This document shows, piece after piece, positions 1 to 7,994 of a stretch of DNA of 14,810 nucleotides. The DNA is taken from assembly GCA_030151135.1 (NCBI GenBank), contig JASLEQ010000762.1, forward strand, positions 1 to 14,810. Direction: 5' to 3'. The stretch comes from Candidatus Sulfotelmatobacter sp. (GTDB taxonomy: Bacteria; Acidobacteriota; Terriglobia; Terriglobales; SbA1). The notes under the pieces were generated by a model. The model saw only the letters and a list, made by a program, of their open reading frames with translations. It did not search any database and was not told the origin of the DNA. Position 1 is the first letter of the stretch. Every line of letters starts with the position of its first letter. The position numbers and the translations under genes were made by a program.

Positions 1-636
1 ATAGGAGGCGACTACCGCGATCACACAGGCCAGGACCGCGCCTCGCACCCCAAGTCCAAGGCGAATGAGCAAGTAGGCTCCCCCGAGGCGCACCACGCCT
101 TCCAACATGAAATTCAGGGCGAGGGCTCTGAACGCGTGAACTCCCTGAATGTAGCCGCGGCGGACCCCGAGAGGGATGTAAAACGCTGTTCCCAGCGCCA
201 ACAGTGAGATCAGGAATGGATTCGGAAGGTTCAGGTAATGCTGGATGACGCCGTTACAAAGAAACAGGAACAGGCCAAGTCCGATCCCTGCCATCCAGGC
301 CCGAAAATGCAAAGACGAAAAGATTGCTTCCTTTTCTTCCGGTGTCTCGTGGCTTGCAACGTACTTTGCGCAGACGACCTGGAAGGAAAGAGTGATAGCC
401 GACATCAACATCAACAGCGTGTAAACCGCCGTCGCGTGAGCGAATCCTGTTGGTCCCAGCAGCCGTGCCGTAATGACGTTGTAGACGAGGTTGGTAACTC
501 CCACCAGTCCCGATCCCGCCAGCAGGGCTAAGCTGCCGCCCAAAAGCTTTTGTCGTAGAGCCCGGGCGCGCATCTGGGTAGTCCCTGACGACAAACTGGA
601 CTCATCACGGCTTCGAAGTTTCGATAGGAGGGTCAT
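1..636 (-). CDS. Polysaccharide (Wzx/PST-type) flippase, partial
   Basis: This leftward gene runs off the window's left edge; only its first 212 codons are visible. The protein is very hydrophobic, with probable membrane helices near residues 33-55, 70-90, 113-130, 140-160 and 185-210. The segment GVTNLVYNVITARLLGPTGF, in and after the first helix, is typical of oligosaccharide flippases of the MOP superfamily, which move lipid-linked glycans across the inner membrane. The ATG at 636 directly follows an in-frame TGA and has no clear Shine-Dalgarno. A second ATG at 573 (MRARALRQKLLGG) has AGGGA eight bases upstream and is a credible alternative start. It begins 16 bases after the stop of the large TPR-barrel gene, so the two are almost certainly co-transcribed, and the start at 636 may be translationally coupled. 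The family call is firm; the substrate is unknown. Confidence 0.85.
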   Translation of the reverse strand, partial: MTLLSKLRSRDESSLSSGTTQMRARALRQKLLGGSLALLAGSGLVGVTNLVYNVITARLLGPTGFAHATAVYTLLMLMSAITLSFQVVCAKYVASHETPEEKEAIFSSLHFRAWMAGIGLGLFLFLCNGVIQHYLNLPNPFLISLLALGTAFYIPLGVRRGYIQGVHAFRALALNFMLEGVVRLGGAYLLIRLGLGVRGAVLACVIAVVASY

Positions 637-652
637 GGGTCAGCAGGCGCTA

Positions 653-3600
653 TTAGAACAGTGTGAGATGCACCACCGGCAATATCGTGCTCCTGCTCGA
701 TCCCGGGAAGTCATAGAACGTCTGCTGCTGGACGCCAATTGAGAAGCGCATTGGGAACGAAACCGCTGTTTCACCGACGCCGTCCCGAACGCTTCCGCGA
801 AATGGCCGCACATACGACACCAGCACCTGGCTCTGAGCATTGTCATAGGCGTGAAATCCGGAACCGCGGGAAAGCACGAACGAGCCCTGCACCGTCCATT
901 TCGGAGTCACACGGAAATCGAATCGCCCTCCGGGTAAGAACGCCTGTGCAATTGCGTACTGCGTGTTCTGCACCTGCCATGAACGCAGGTCCTCAGCCAG
1001 GATAGCGGCAGTGATCCGGCTTCCAAAGTGGCGTTGCAGGCCTACGTACGCCGAGGTATTGAAATACTCTTGCACGATAGGGTGGAAGAGCAGGTCGCGG
1101 ACGGAATATCCCGTAATCAGAGAAGTGCTGGCCCACGGACGGCCAACCGTGAACTCGATATTCGCGAATGCATCGCGAGAGTGCAAAGTCTGATCGACGA
1201 ACGGACCAGCCTCGCGCTGTGCGCTCCCGGTGATCGTCACCCAATTGAAGATCGGGCTGGTGTACAGGTAAAGAAACTGTCGGAACAAATTCTGGCTCAT
1301 GAACTTCGGCGAAATCGTGTCCCGGCGGACTGTGAACTGCAGGCCGCCGTCGAATGTGATTGTGTTTGTGCCGAGGTGCAGGATCGGATTCATTCCGCCG
1401 TTCAAAATCGTGTCGTAGGTGTTGCGATCCTGAACTACGTTGATGCTGGGAAACAGAAAACGTCCTACGGTTAGACTCTCACCGACAAAACCAGTAATGG
1501 CCGGTAAATGGCCCCACTGCACGCGATAATGCGTCGCGGCGAGGTCCTGGAAAGAATGTCTCGGAGGAGGCAACAGCGCCGGATTTGTTGTCACGCCCAA
1601 AATCCGGGCGTTCAGCTGATACACGTTGATATCTTCCAGGGCCGGTGAGAACGATCCCTCTGGGAGGATGCTCAGCTTCTGGTTAAGCTGCCGTCCTTCC
1701 TGGTCTGCTTCTGTATATTGCGCGGTCTCGGCGACTCCCTGATCTTCGACTCCGGCAACCGTACTTGCCTGCGCAAACGCAGCGAGGGAATGAAGCGGGT
1801 CCTGGCGCTGGCGATACAGATTCGCCGCTGCCATCATGTAATCGTAATCGCCCACAAAGTCGGAAGATGGCCCCAGGCTCTCTAACGCTGCGCCGGCCTT
1901 TTGCGTATCGCCCTCGGCAAGGTAAGTGTTCGTCAGGCCAATCTCAACGATACGATTGTTCGCTCCGGAGAGCTTCGCGCGGTTGAAATAGTTCTCGGCG
2001 AGATCGAAATCGTGCATCGCCAAAAAAACAGTGGCCGCATCGGCATAGTCCTGGCCGATGACAGGAGAATCCGGGAACATGCGAGCTTCAGCGAATCCGA
2101 GCGCAATCTGCCGCCGTGCCTCATCGGGATGACCCTGACGCAGGAATATTTGCGCGATCGCGAGCCGAACCTGGATCCGATTCCCGCCAGGAACGTCAAG
2201 CGCGCGAGCAAAGCGTTGCATGGCTGCGTCGCGGTCGCCGAGCGTCAAGAAGGCCTCGCCAGTTGCCGTAAGAATCTCGACCTTGTCTCCGCCAAGCCGT
2301 TCCGCTGACTGGATATCGCGGATCGCGTCATCGCGCTTTCCTTGCTTCGCATCCACTTGCGCCATCAGCGCGTAAATCGCAGGATCAGACGGCGAAATCG
2401 CGAGTGCCGTTTTCAATGCAGCCGTCGCTTCGTCGTATTTCCTCATGCGGTAAAGCACATCCGCATAAGCCAGCTCAGTTGTAAGATCCTTCGGGTCTTC
2501 TGACAGAGCAATCCGGTACTCAGCCGCTGCATGGGGATAGTCGGATCCTTGTCGGAACGCCTCGGCTCTCGCCAGATGCCAGGGGTGCGATTTTCCGGAG
2601 ATCTTTTGCACAGCATCTAACTGGGCAAGCGCCGGCTTCGGCCGGTGCATTTGCAAGTAGGAATAAGCCAATCCGAGATGCGCTTCGCCGTCTACCGGTT
2701 GAAGTTGCAGAGCAGTCTGGAAATCGTGGATTGCTTTCGCCGGCTGCTTCACGTCATTCAAGACGAAACCGCGATCGTCGTACCCCGCTGCCATCTGGGG
2801 ATCCAGTTCCAAAGCGGTCGTATAGTTCTTCAGCGCAGCTTCGTGCTCGCCGTTATGGGCGTAGATGTTGCCGGCAATCAGGGGCAGATCTTTGTCCTTC
2901 GGAAGCTGAGCTTGATATTTGTTCACAATCGCTAAAGCATCGTCATAGCGGCCCAGGTAGTAAAGGTCGTACGCGAGATAATCCACGCCTTCGCGGTCAT
3001 TGGGTAATTTCGAAAGTACGCTGTATCCCAGTTTCGCGGATTCGGCATAGTCTCCCTTGAAAGTGAGATAGCGCTCGCGTTCGCGTTGTACTTGGGGAGT
3101 GGCATTAATTTTGTCATTCCCTCGCTGAAACCAATGCTCCGCAAGCGGCAGGTCATGCGCCTCCATCGCCGCGTTGGTGGCTCCCGCGATGATCATCGCA
3201 TTCGTAGGCATCAGTTGATAGGCGTGCTCGTAATTTGCCTGCGCCGCGGCGAAATTGCGTTGTGCGGTGTAAAGGTCTCCGAGTGCGATGTATGGCGCGT
3301 AGTCCTTTGGATGCGCCGCAATAGCTCGCGTGAAGTAGGCCTCGGCTTGTTTCGTATCACCCCCATCTCGCGATAGATATCCCAACGCAGAAAGTGCCTG
3401 CCGGTTGTCTTTGTCGAGATCGAGAACTTTGAGGAAAGTGTCGTGAGCAGCATCTTTCTGCCCCAGCTTCCACTGCAACATCCCAAAGTTCATCAGGGAG
3501 TTGACGTTCGTGGGTGCAAGCGCGAGCGCCTCTTTCAAATCGCGATTCGCCGCATCCATATCACCGGAGGCGGACTCAATTGCGGCTCGTAGCCTGAGCA

Positions 3601-4840
3601 TTTCGGGGCGTTCAGGGTCGGGGACCTGCACCTGTTGAATCGCGCCCGCAGCCGCCTGCAGCTGCTGCTTGGCGTTCGCGTCATCATCCTCTCGAACATA
3701 AACTTCATACAGATTCAGTCGAAGCTCGATCGGATAGAGCGGTCCTTCCTGCGGCTGAGGTGGAAGATTACTCAGGGCAGCCTTATATTCTTCCTGTGCT
3801 TCCGGCAAACGCTCTTCGGATTCGGCGATATTGCCCAGGATGGCATGGAGCCGGTAGCTGTTGGCATCGATCCGTCGGGCCGCATCCAGAAATGTTCGCG
3901 CCTCGTCGGGGCGGCCCAGACTGACCCACGATTGGGCTGCGCTCAAATCAAGGCCGATGTTGCCTTTCGCCTCTTTCGCCAGGCGTGAATACAGCGCCGC
4001 CGCATCCTGCTGCCTGCCCGCCAGCCCATACGTATATGCAAGCTCCGCGTCAGCATCGGAGCTTCTGGAGGGGATTGCTTGCAGCGTTGCGATGGCTTGG
4101 TCGTAATTTCCGTGCTCGCGGTAGCGCTCCGCGATCGCCCGCAGCACATCTGGATCGTGTGGCGCACGGGCTTTAGCCTTGTCGATGTACGAATTGGATT
4201 GGTCGCGCTGACCGAGCCGGTCATACGCATGCGCCATCAGCAAAGCGCTGTGTGCCGTGGGTTGCTGTGCGTCGGCGCGCTGCAAAAAAGACAACGCATC
4301 CTGTGGATCAGTGCTCAGCATTAACTCGCCCGCCAGTTCCAGGCTGCTGGCATCTTTCGGATTCAGCGCGATTACTTTCTTCAGAACCTGTTCGGCTTCC
4401 TGTTGGCGACCCATCTTCGCGTAGGTTTGCGCCAAGCCAGCGAGACCTCGCACCGAGTCGGGACGCAACTTCAAGCCGCGGTTATAAGACTCCACGGAAA
4501 GTAGATATTTGTCATTGAGCCGCGCTGTATAACCCAGCAGAAACCATAGCTCCGGGTCCTGCGGAGCTGACTTTGCAGCTTGTTGGGCAAAGTTGACGGC
4601 GGCGGCATAGTCGTTGCGTTTCAGAGCCTCATCCGCGGCGCGGGCTTGCCGTGCCACCTGGATGCCGGCGCCCCAACTGAGATCGTTGCTGCTCTGCGGG
4701 CTGGACGTCTGATTGGACTGCTTGCCGGACGAGGATGAGCCACTACCAACATCAAATGTTTGGGTTTGCCCCGCCGCGCGGACGGAGATCCCCAAACTTA
4801 TGACCAAGCAAAAGCCAGTGAGCGGAAACCAACTTTTCAC
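653..4840 (-). CDS. Exported TPR-repeat protein with C-terminal outer-membrane beta-barrel (BcsC/PgaA/PelB-like architecture)
   Basis: About 1395 residues. An N-terminal signal peptide (GTG start, MKSWFPLTGFCLVISLGISVRA) is followed by a Ser/Gly/Gln-rich linker and a very long array of TPR helical pairs up to about residue 1080. Typical units contain A-x-x-x-Y-x-x-A-L/I-x-x-x-P. The last 300 residues lack TPR signatures. They alternate polar and hydrophobic positions, are rich in aromatics and Gly, and end HLTLF with a terminal Phe, the hallmark of an outer-membrane beta-barrel. A periplasmic TPR scaffold fused to a porin is the layout of the exopolysaccharide exporters BcsC, PgaA and PelB, so export of a surface glycan is inferred, supported by the co-directional flippase. 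I place the start at GTG 4840, which gives a compact signal peptide with Lys at position 2. A TTG at 4858 would add six residues. Neither start has a strong Shine-Dalgarno. Assignment to one named family is not possible by eye. Confidence 0.88.
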   Translation of the reverse strand: MKSWFPLTGFCLVISLGISVRAAGQTQTFDVGSGSSSSGKQSNQTSSPQSSNDLSWGAGIQVARQARAADEALKRNDYAAAVNFAQQAAKSAPQDPELWFLLGYTARLNDKYLLSVESYNRGLKLRPDSVRGLAGLAQTYAKMGRQQEAEQVLKKVIALNPKDASSLELAGELMLSTDPQDALSFLQRADAQQPTAHSALLMAHAYDRLGQRDQSNSYIDKAKARAPHDPDVLRAIAERYREHGNYDQAIATLQAIPSRSSDADAELAYTYGLAGRQQDAAALYSRLAKEAKGNIGLDLSAAQSWVSLGRPDEARTFLDAARRIDANSYRLHAILGNIAESEERLPEAQEEYKAALSNLPPQPQEGPLYPIELRLNLYEVYVREDDDANAKQQLQAAAGAIQQVQVPDPERPEMLRLRAAIESASGDMDAANRDLKEALALAPTNVNSLMNFGMLQWKLGQKDAAHDTFLKVLDLDKDNRQALSALGYLSRDGGDTKQAEAYFTRAIAAHPKDYAPYIALGDLYTAQRNFAAAQANYEHAYQLMPTNAMIIAGATNAAMEAHDLPLAEHWFQRGNDKINATPQVQRERERYLTFKGDYAESAKLGYSVLSKLPNDREGVDYLAYDLYYLGRYDDALAIVNKYQAQLPKDKDLPLIAGNIYAHNGEHEAALKNYTTALELDPQMAAGYDDRGFVLNDVKQPAKAIHDFQTALQLQPVDGEAHLGLAYSYLQMHRPKPALAQLDAVQKISGKSHPWHLARAEAFRQGSDYPHAAAEYRIALSEDPKDLTTELAYADVLYRMRKYDEATAALKTALAISPSDPAIYALMAQVDAKQGKRDDAIRDIQSAERLGGDKVEILTATGEAFLTLGDRDAAMQRFARALDVPGGNRIQVRLAIAQIFLRQGHPDEARRQIALGFAEARMFPDSPVIGQDYADAATVFLAMHDFDLAENYFNRAKLSGANNRIVEIGLTNTYLAEGDTQKAGAALESLGPSSDFVGDYDYMMAAANLYRQRQDPLHSLAAFAQASTVAGVEDQGVAETAQYTEADQEGRQLNQKLSILPEGSFSPALEDINVYQLNARILGVTTNPALLPPPRHSFQDLAATHYRVQWGHLPAITGFVGESLTVGRFLFPSINVVQDRNTYDTILNGGMNPILHLGTNTITFDGGLQFTVRRDTISPKFMSQNLFRQFLYLYTSPIFNWVTITGSAQREAGPFVDQTLHSRDAFANIEFTVGRPWASTSLITGYSVRDLLFHPIVQEYFNTSAYVGLQRHFGSRITAAILAEDLRSWQVQNTQYAIAQAFLPGGRFDFRVTPKWTVQGSFVLSRGSGFHAYDNAQSQVLVSYVRPFRGSVRDGVGETAVSFPMRFSIGVQQQTFYDFPGSSRSTILPVVHLTLF

Positions 4841-4860
4841 GGAGTCACCACACGCCAATG

Positions 4861-4905
4861 ATCTCGGAGGCCTTTACAGGCTTCCGGCGCAGGGCCTCCT
4901 GAGAT
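4861..4905 (-). promoter_or_regulatory. Leader stem-loop upstream of the TPR-barrel gene
   Basis: ATCTCGGAGGCC at 4861-4872 is complementary to 4893-4905 (GGCCTCC, one bulged base, GAGAT), enclosing a 20-base loop. Read as leftward RNA, this is a GC-rich 12-pair stem with one bulge, ending about 20 bases before the GTG start. The upstream arm contains AGGAGG (4900-4895), a consensus Shine-Dalgarno with no usable start codon at the right distance. GGCTTCC at 4879-4885 can compete for the 4866-4872 arm with one mismatch, giving two mutually exclusive structures. A regulatory RNA element or a DNA operator are both possible. Confidence 0.3.
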
Positions 4906-4955
4906 ACGACAAGTTCTTGGCAAGGATGTCCCGCGGCCCCTCTGAGATGCGGGAC
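4895..4955. repeat. Imperfect direct repeats CCTC(C)TGAGATNCG, 43 bases apart
   Basis: Two similar blocks lie in the divergent intergenic region: 4895-4910 (CCTCCTGAGATACGAC) and 4939-4955 (CCTCTGAGATGCGGGAC). The shared core CTGAGAT begins at 4899 and at 4942, an offset of 43 bases or about four helical turns, as expected for paired binding sites on one face of DNA. The second copy overlaps the right arm of the GTCCCGC/GCGGGAC inverted repeat. An operator role is inference. Confidence 0.3.
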
Positions 4956-5071
4956 GAGCGTCTAGGTTTGCTTTGTTGTGGCACTCGGGTTGCTACCAAG
5001 CGGAAATTTGCAAACCTTCCGTGGCGATTTCGAATCAAAGATCGCTGCTACCGGCAGGAGTGTGTAACAAA

Positions 5072-6817
5072 ATGACCCCAAATGGAAGCTATTCCCGTCC
5101 GATTCCGTTGATGGCAATCGTCCTTGTGGCGTTGGCCGTCCATGGACCGTTGCTGCTGATGCAGCTGCCGGCGGGATCATTTGATACGAACTTTCACATC
5201 TTCCTGGCGTCCCACTACGCGCATCACTGGTTTAACCCTTGGAACGAGAAATGGTTCGCTGGTTTTTCCCAGACTACCTACCCACCGCTTACGCACCAGT
5301 GGATCGCCCTGGTATCGAACGTTGCCGGCCTGAAGATGGGATACATGCTGGTGCAGTTGGTAGCCGTCCTGCTGTTGCCCGTAGGAGTGTTTCGCTTTGC
5401 ACGTATCTGGGTGGATGAGCGATCTGCTTCTTATGCCGCTCTTGGAACAGTCTTTCTCGGTTCCCTCGCTTTCTTGGTGTACCAGGCTGGCCAGTTGGCT
5501 ACGGTCACCTCTGCCGCCCTGTATCTGAATGCTTTGCCATATTTCTACGAGTGGTCCACCGAAGCGTCGCGGCGCTCTTTGGTCAAAGGATTGGCGGTAA
5601 CTCTCGCAGCGGCCGCCGCGCACCACGTCACATTGATATTCGGTACCTTGTTTTTCGCCGCGCCTGTGCTCTGGATCGCCTGCATCGACGCGCGGGCCGG
5701 CCGCACCCAGGGTGCTCTTGTAAATGTCGTTACCCGGGCTTTTGTGTTTGCAGGACTGGCGGTCGTCGGCGTCGGAATTGTATTGCTTCCGTACTGGCTC
5801 ACGCTGATCCAGCACCCCATCCACCAGATGCCAATCCCCCACGATAGCCGCTCGAACTTCCTCTTGCATTCGATCACGGCAATCAATTACTTCGTCATAC
5901 CTTACGGCGCTTTGCTGATCGCGCTTCCGTTCGTCATCTGGCGAGGTGCGTCGGTTGCCAGGCTGCGCCCGTTGTTGGTCGGATTCTGGCTTGCCCTCAT
6001 CTTTGGTTTAGGCGGCACCACGCCGCTGCCGCGGTGGTTACTGGGTCGTGCGTTCGAAATTCTGACTTTCGAGCGGTTCACTTTCTGGGCCACGCTTCTC
6101 GCAATGCCGATTGTCGGCCTCCTGGCAATTCAGTTGCTCGATCGCTTCCGCGCAAAAGGAGCCGTCGCTCTTTCGTTGTGCGCAGTGGCCACCATCGGCG
6201 CCGCTTTGGCGTGGCTTTCGGCAAATCCCTACAGGCCCGCCGGCAGTGCGAATGTTCAGCCGGTCATCTCCTTTCTGAATCGCGATGGCCACGATTCCTA
6301 CCGATATCTGACGCTCGGGTTCGGCAGCGAACTGGCCAAGGTCTCCACTTACACGGACGCCAGCAGCGTGGACGGCGATTACAACTCGGCGCGCTTGTTG
6401 CCCGAAATGACCCACTATGGTTCGGCTCAGCTGACCAATTCCAAGTTCTATGGAACCGCCGGCATGGCTTCTCTGCGGGCCATGTTGGAGCACGCGAACC
6501 GATACGGCCTGAAATACATTTTCGTTCATGATCCGTACTACGAGCCGTTATTGACCTTTGCCGGATGGCGTAAAACCGAAACCTTCGACAATGGCGAAAT
6601 CACCGCTTGGTCAAAAGATGATGTCCCACCCGCCCATCGCATCCTCTCCGACGCGGTTCCCCCGGCGTGGATGGGAATTCTGTGGGGAATTTTTCCCGTG
6701 GGAGTCAGCGTTCTAGCGATGTTTCTGGTTCTGTTTTTCCCGGCGCGGCAACGCGTCAGAAGAGTTGTTGAGCCGGCGGCACCGATCGAGGAACGTGAGC
6801 GGCATTACGTAGCCTAA
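5072..6817 (+). CDS. Multi-spanning membrane protein, PTPS-related/GT-C glycosyltransferase-like
   Basis: A 581-residue integral membrane protein with roughly ten to twelve hydrophobic helices, beginning at about residues 13-31, and one final helix near 540-560 followed by a basic tail. Just after the first helix lies GSFDTNFHIFLA (D38, H42), then WNEKWFAGFSQTTYPPLTHQ. An acidic residue in the first external loop and a later W...YPPL segment are characteristic of the family called 6-pyruvoyl-tetrahydropterin synthase-related membrane proteins (PF10131). Despite that name, the family belongs to the GT-C fold group, which uses polyprenyl-phosphate sugars on the outer face of the membrane. The region near residues 390-510 is soluble and probably periplasmic. 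The start is ATG 5072, with AGGAG 11 bases upstream. The inferred role is adding sugars to a lipid-linked glycan. Catalytic activity is not shown, and sugar donor and acceptor are unknown. Confidence 0.8.
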   Translation: MTPNGSYSRPIPLMAIVLVALAVHGPLLLMQLPAGSFDTNFHIFLASHYAHHWFNPWNEKWFAGFSQTTYPPLTHQWIALVSNVAGLKMGYMLVQLVAVLLLPVGVFRFARIWVDERSASYAALGTVFLGSLAFLVYQAGQLATVTSAALYLNALPYFYEWSTEASRRSLVKGLAVTLAAAAAHHVTLIFGTLFFAAPVLWIACIDARAGRTQGALVNVVTRAFVFAGLAVVGVGIVLLPYWLTLIQHPIHQMPIPHDSRSNFLLHSITAINYFVIPYGALLIALPFVIWRGASVARLRPLLVGFWLALIFGLGGTTPLPRWLLGRAFEILTFERFTFWATLLAMPIVGLLAIQLLDRFRAKGAVALSLCAVATIGAALAWLSANPYRPAGSANVQPVISFLNRDGHDSYRYLTLGFGSELAKVSTYTDASSVDGDYNSARLLPEMTHYGSAQLTNSKFYGTAGMASLRAMLEHANRYGLKYIFVHDPYYEPLLTFAGWRKTETFDNGEITAWSKDDVPPAHRILSDAVPPAWMGILWGIFPVGVSVLAMFLVLFFPARQRVRRVVEPAAPIEERERHYVA

Positions 6818-6845
6818 GTTAAACAATTTCGCGTAAGGACGAGAT

Positions 6846-7994
6846 ATGAAACGTGCTCTGCCCATCGTCATCGTAATCGTCGCGGTCACAGCCGTGTTGA
6901 TTTTTCTCGGACTGACCAGCGTTGGTCGTGCCACAGGAACTATCGGGATCGCAACCGGTGGCGCCCTGACTGGCTTTTCGACCGACACGTCGACCCCGGA
7001 GAAAGCCATGAATAACTTCCTTCTGGATGTTCAGAAGCGCGATTGGGATCGCGCCTTTGCCAGCGCGGAACGCGCAAGCGACGCGATCACCGAGCAATCG
7101 TTCATTCAGGATTGGGTCGGATCGAATGGCGGCCTGCGCTCCTTCTCGACTTTGGAGCGCTACGACGCGCGCCCGTTACATGCCAGCGATTCTGACGCAC
7201 AAATGCGCGTCCGCCTGCACTGGGCGACTCCCGTAGGTCCGGTCGAAGACGTTCGCGATTTCCACCTGGCTCATCGCGGAGATAGTTGGAAGGTGATCTG
7301 GGACGAGACTCCTCCTCCTAACGTTCCGGCGCAAATTGTGCCCGTCAATTATCTGCGCTGGGACCTGGTCACTGGCAATTCCAGCGACGAGTGGGGATCG
7401 CATAATGTGGATGCTCCTCGCGTGCGCATTGTGTCGATGAACGCCGTGGATTCCGCGGAGGGTGCAGTCGTCATGGGGGAAGTAGTGAATGAAGACACGA
7501 TCCCGGCATTCGTGAACGTGAATGCGACGCTCCTCGACGGCTCGGGCGGCATCATCGATGACGAAAGCAGCTTCGACAAAATCCTTCACGTGCTTTTGCC
7601 AAAGCAGGTGTCACCCTATCGCGTCGATTTCCCCCACCTCAGCTTGAGCAAGATCAAGAACGTTCGCATGGACGTTAAAGCTACACTCGTTCCCGCGTCT
7701 TCTGATCCCGTAATTGGAGTCATGAACCAGAAGATCGACACCGATGCGCAAGGTCATCCGGTTTTGCATGGCGAGCTCTTCAACGAGAGTGGTCAAACCG
7801 TCAATATCCCTCACGTGATTGCCAGCTTCTACGACAGCAACGGCAAGGTTGTATGGGTATCGGATGGATACGTTGAGAAAGCTCTACTCCCGCAGTCCAC
7901 CGAAGCTTTCGCCGTGGAGATCCCTCAATCCCTGGCGGGAAAGGTTCAGAATTTCCATGTCGTCGTTAACCAGTACAGCCTGGAAAAATCGTAA
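6846..7994 (+). CDS. Membrane-anchored protein with NTF2-like region and two FxLYD-like domains
   Basis: 382 residues, starting 28 bases after the previous gene. The ATG at 6846 is preceded by AAGGA at 6835-6839 with a six-base spacer. Residues 5-24 form one uncleaved membrane helix. Residues about 50-155 (TPEKAMNNFLLDVQKRDWDRAF ... WKVIWDETPP) resemble the NTF2-like/DUF4878-type fold, a small cone-shaped domain common in exported proteins. Two related beta domains follow, about 190-285 and 290-382. Each contains a G-x-V/L-x-N-E/S strand, then D-x-x-G, then L-L-P-(K/Q) and a closing hydrophobic strand, the pattern of FxLYD-type beta-sandwiches. The protein should sit on the outer face of the inner membrane. 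No catalytic motif is seen. A scaffold or accessory role in glycan assembly is inferred only from position. Confidence 0.75.
   Translation: MKRALPIVIVIVAVTAVLIFLGLTSVGRATGTIGIATGGALTGFSTDTSTPEKAMNNFLLDVQKRDWDRAFASAERASDAITEQSFIQDWVGSNGGLRSFSTLERYDARPLHASDSDAQMRVRLHWATPVGPVEDVRDFHLAHRGDSWKVIWDETPPPNVPAQIVPVNYLRWDLVTGNSSDEWGSHNVDAPRVRIVSMNAVDSAEGAVVMGEVVNEDTIPAFVNVNATLLDGSGGIIDDESSFDKILHVLLPKQVSPYRVDFPHLSLSKIKNVRMDVKATLVPASSDPVIGVMNQKIDTDAQGHPVLHGELFNESGQTVNIPHVIASFYDSNGKVVWVSDGYVEKALLPQSTEAFAVEIPQSLAGKVQNFHVVVNQYSLEKS

Larger units (their letters stand above)
4841..5071. promoter_or_regulatory. Divergent intergenic region between glycan-export and membrane-glycosyltransferase genes
   Basis: These 231 bases separate the leftward TPR-barrel gene from the rightward six-gene unit, so both promoters should lie here. 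It holds a long imperfect stem-loop next to the TPR gene, a 7-bp inverted repeat (GTCCCGC at 4928-4934, GCGGGAC at 4949-4955) and a pair of imperfect direct repeats around CTGAGAT. A weak sigma-70-like rightward candidate is TTGCAA (5008-5013), a 16-base gap, then TCGAAT (5030-5035), matching four of six consensus bases in each box. I do not consider it proven. AGGAG at 5056-5060 is the likely ribosome binding site of the rightward gene. An upstream in-frame ATG at 4973 would place a 33-residue, non-membrane-like extension across this region and is rejected. Confidence 0.5.

Noticed and set aside
653..4840. Naming the TPR-barrel protein bcsC, pgaA or pelB
   Set aside because: The architecture matches but no partner genes of those operons are visible, so a specific symbol would be unsupported.
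4973..5071. Upstream extension of the PTPS-related membrane protein from ATG 4973
   Set aside because: The extra 33 residues are not membrane-like, lie in the divergent promoter region and have no good ribosome binding site; ATG 5072 has AGGAG upstream and gives a normal first helix.
5177..5869. 230-residue leftward open frame opposite the membrane glycosyltransferase-like gene
   Set aside because: Low-complexity, charged antisense reading with no motif; the opposite strand has a clear membrane protein.
7819..7956. Upstream extension of the Ig-like protein
   Set aside because: It is the out-of-frame reading of the preceding gene, and the signal peptide begins only after ATG 7957.
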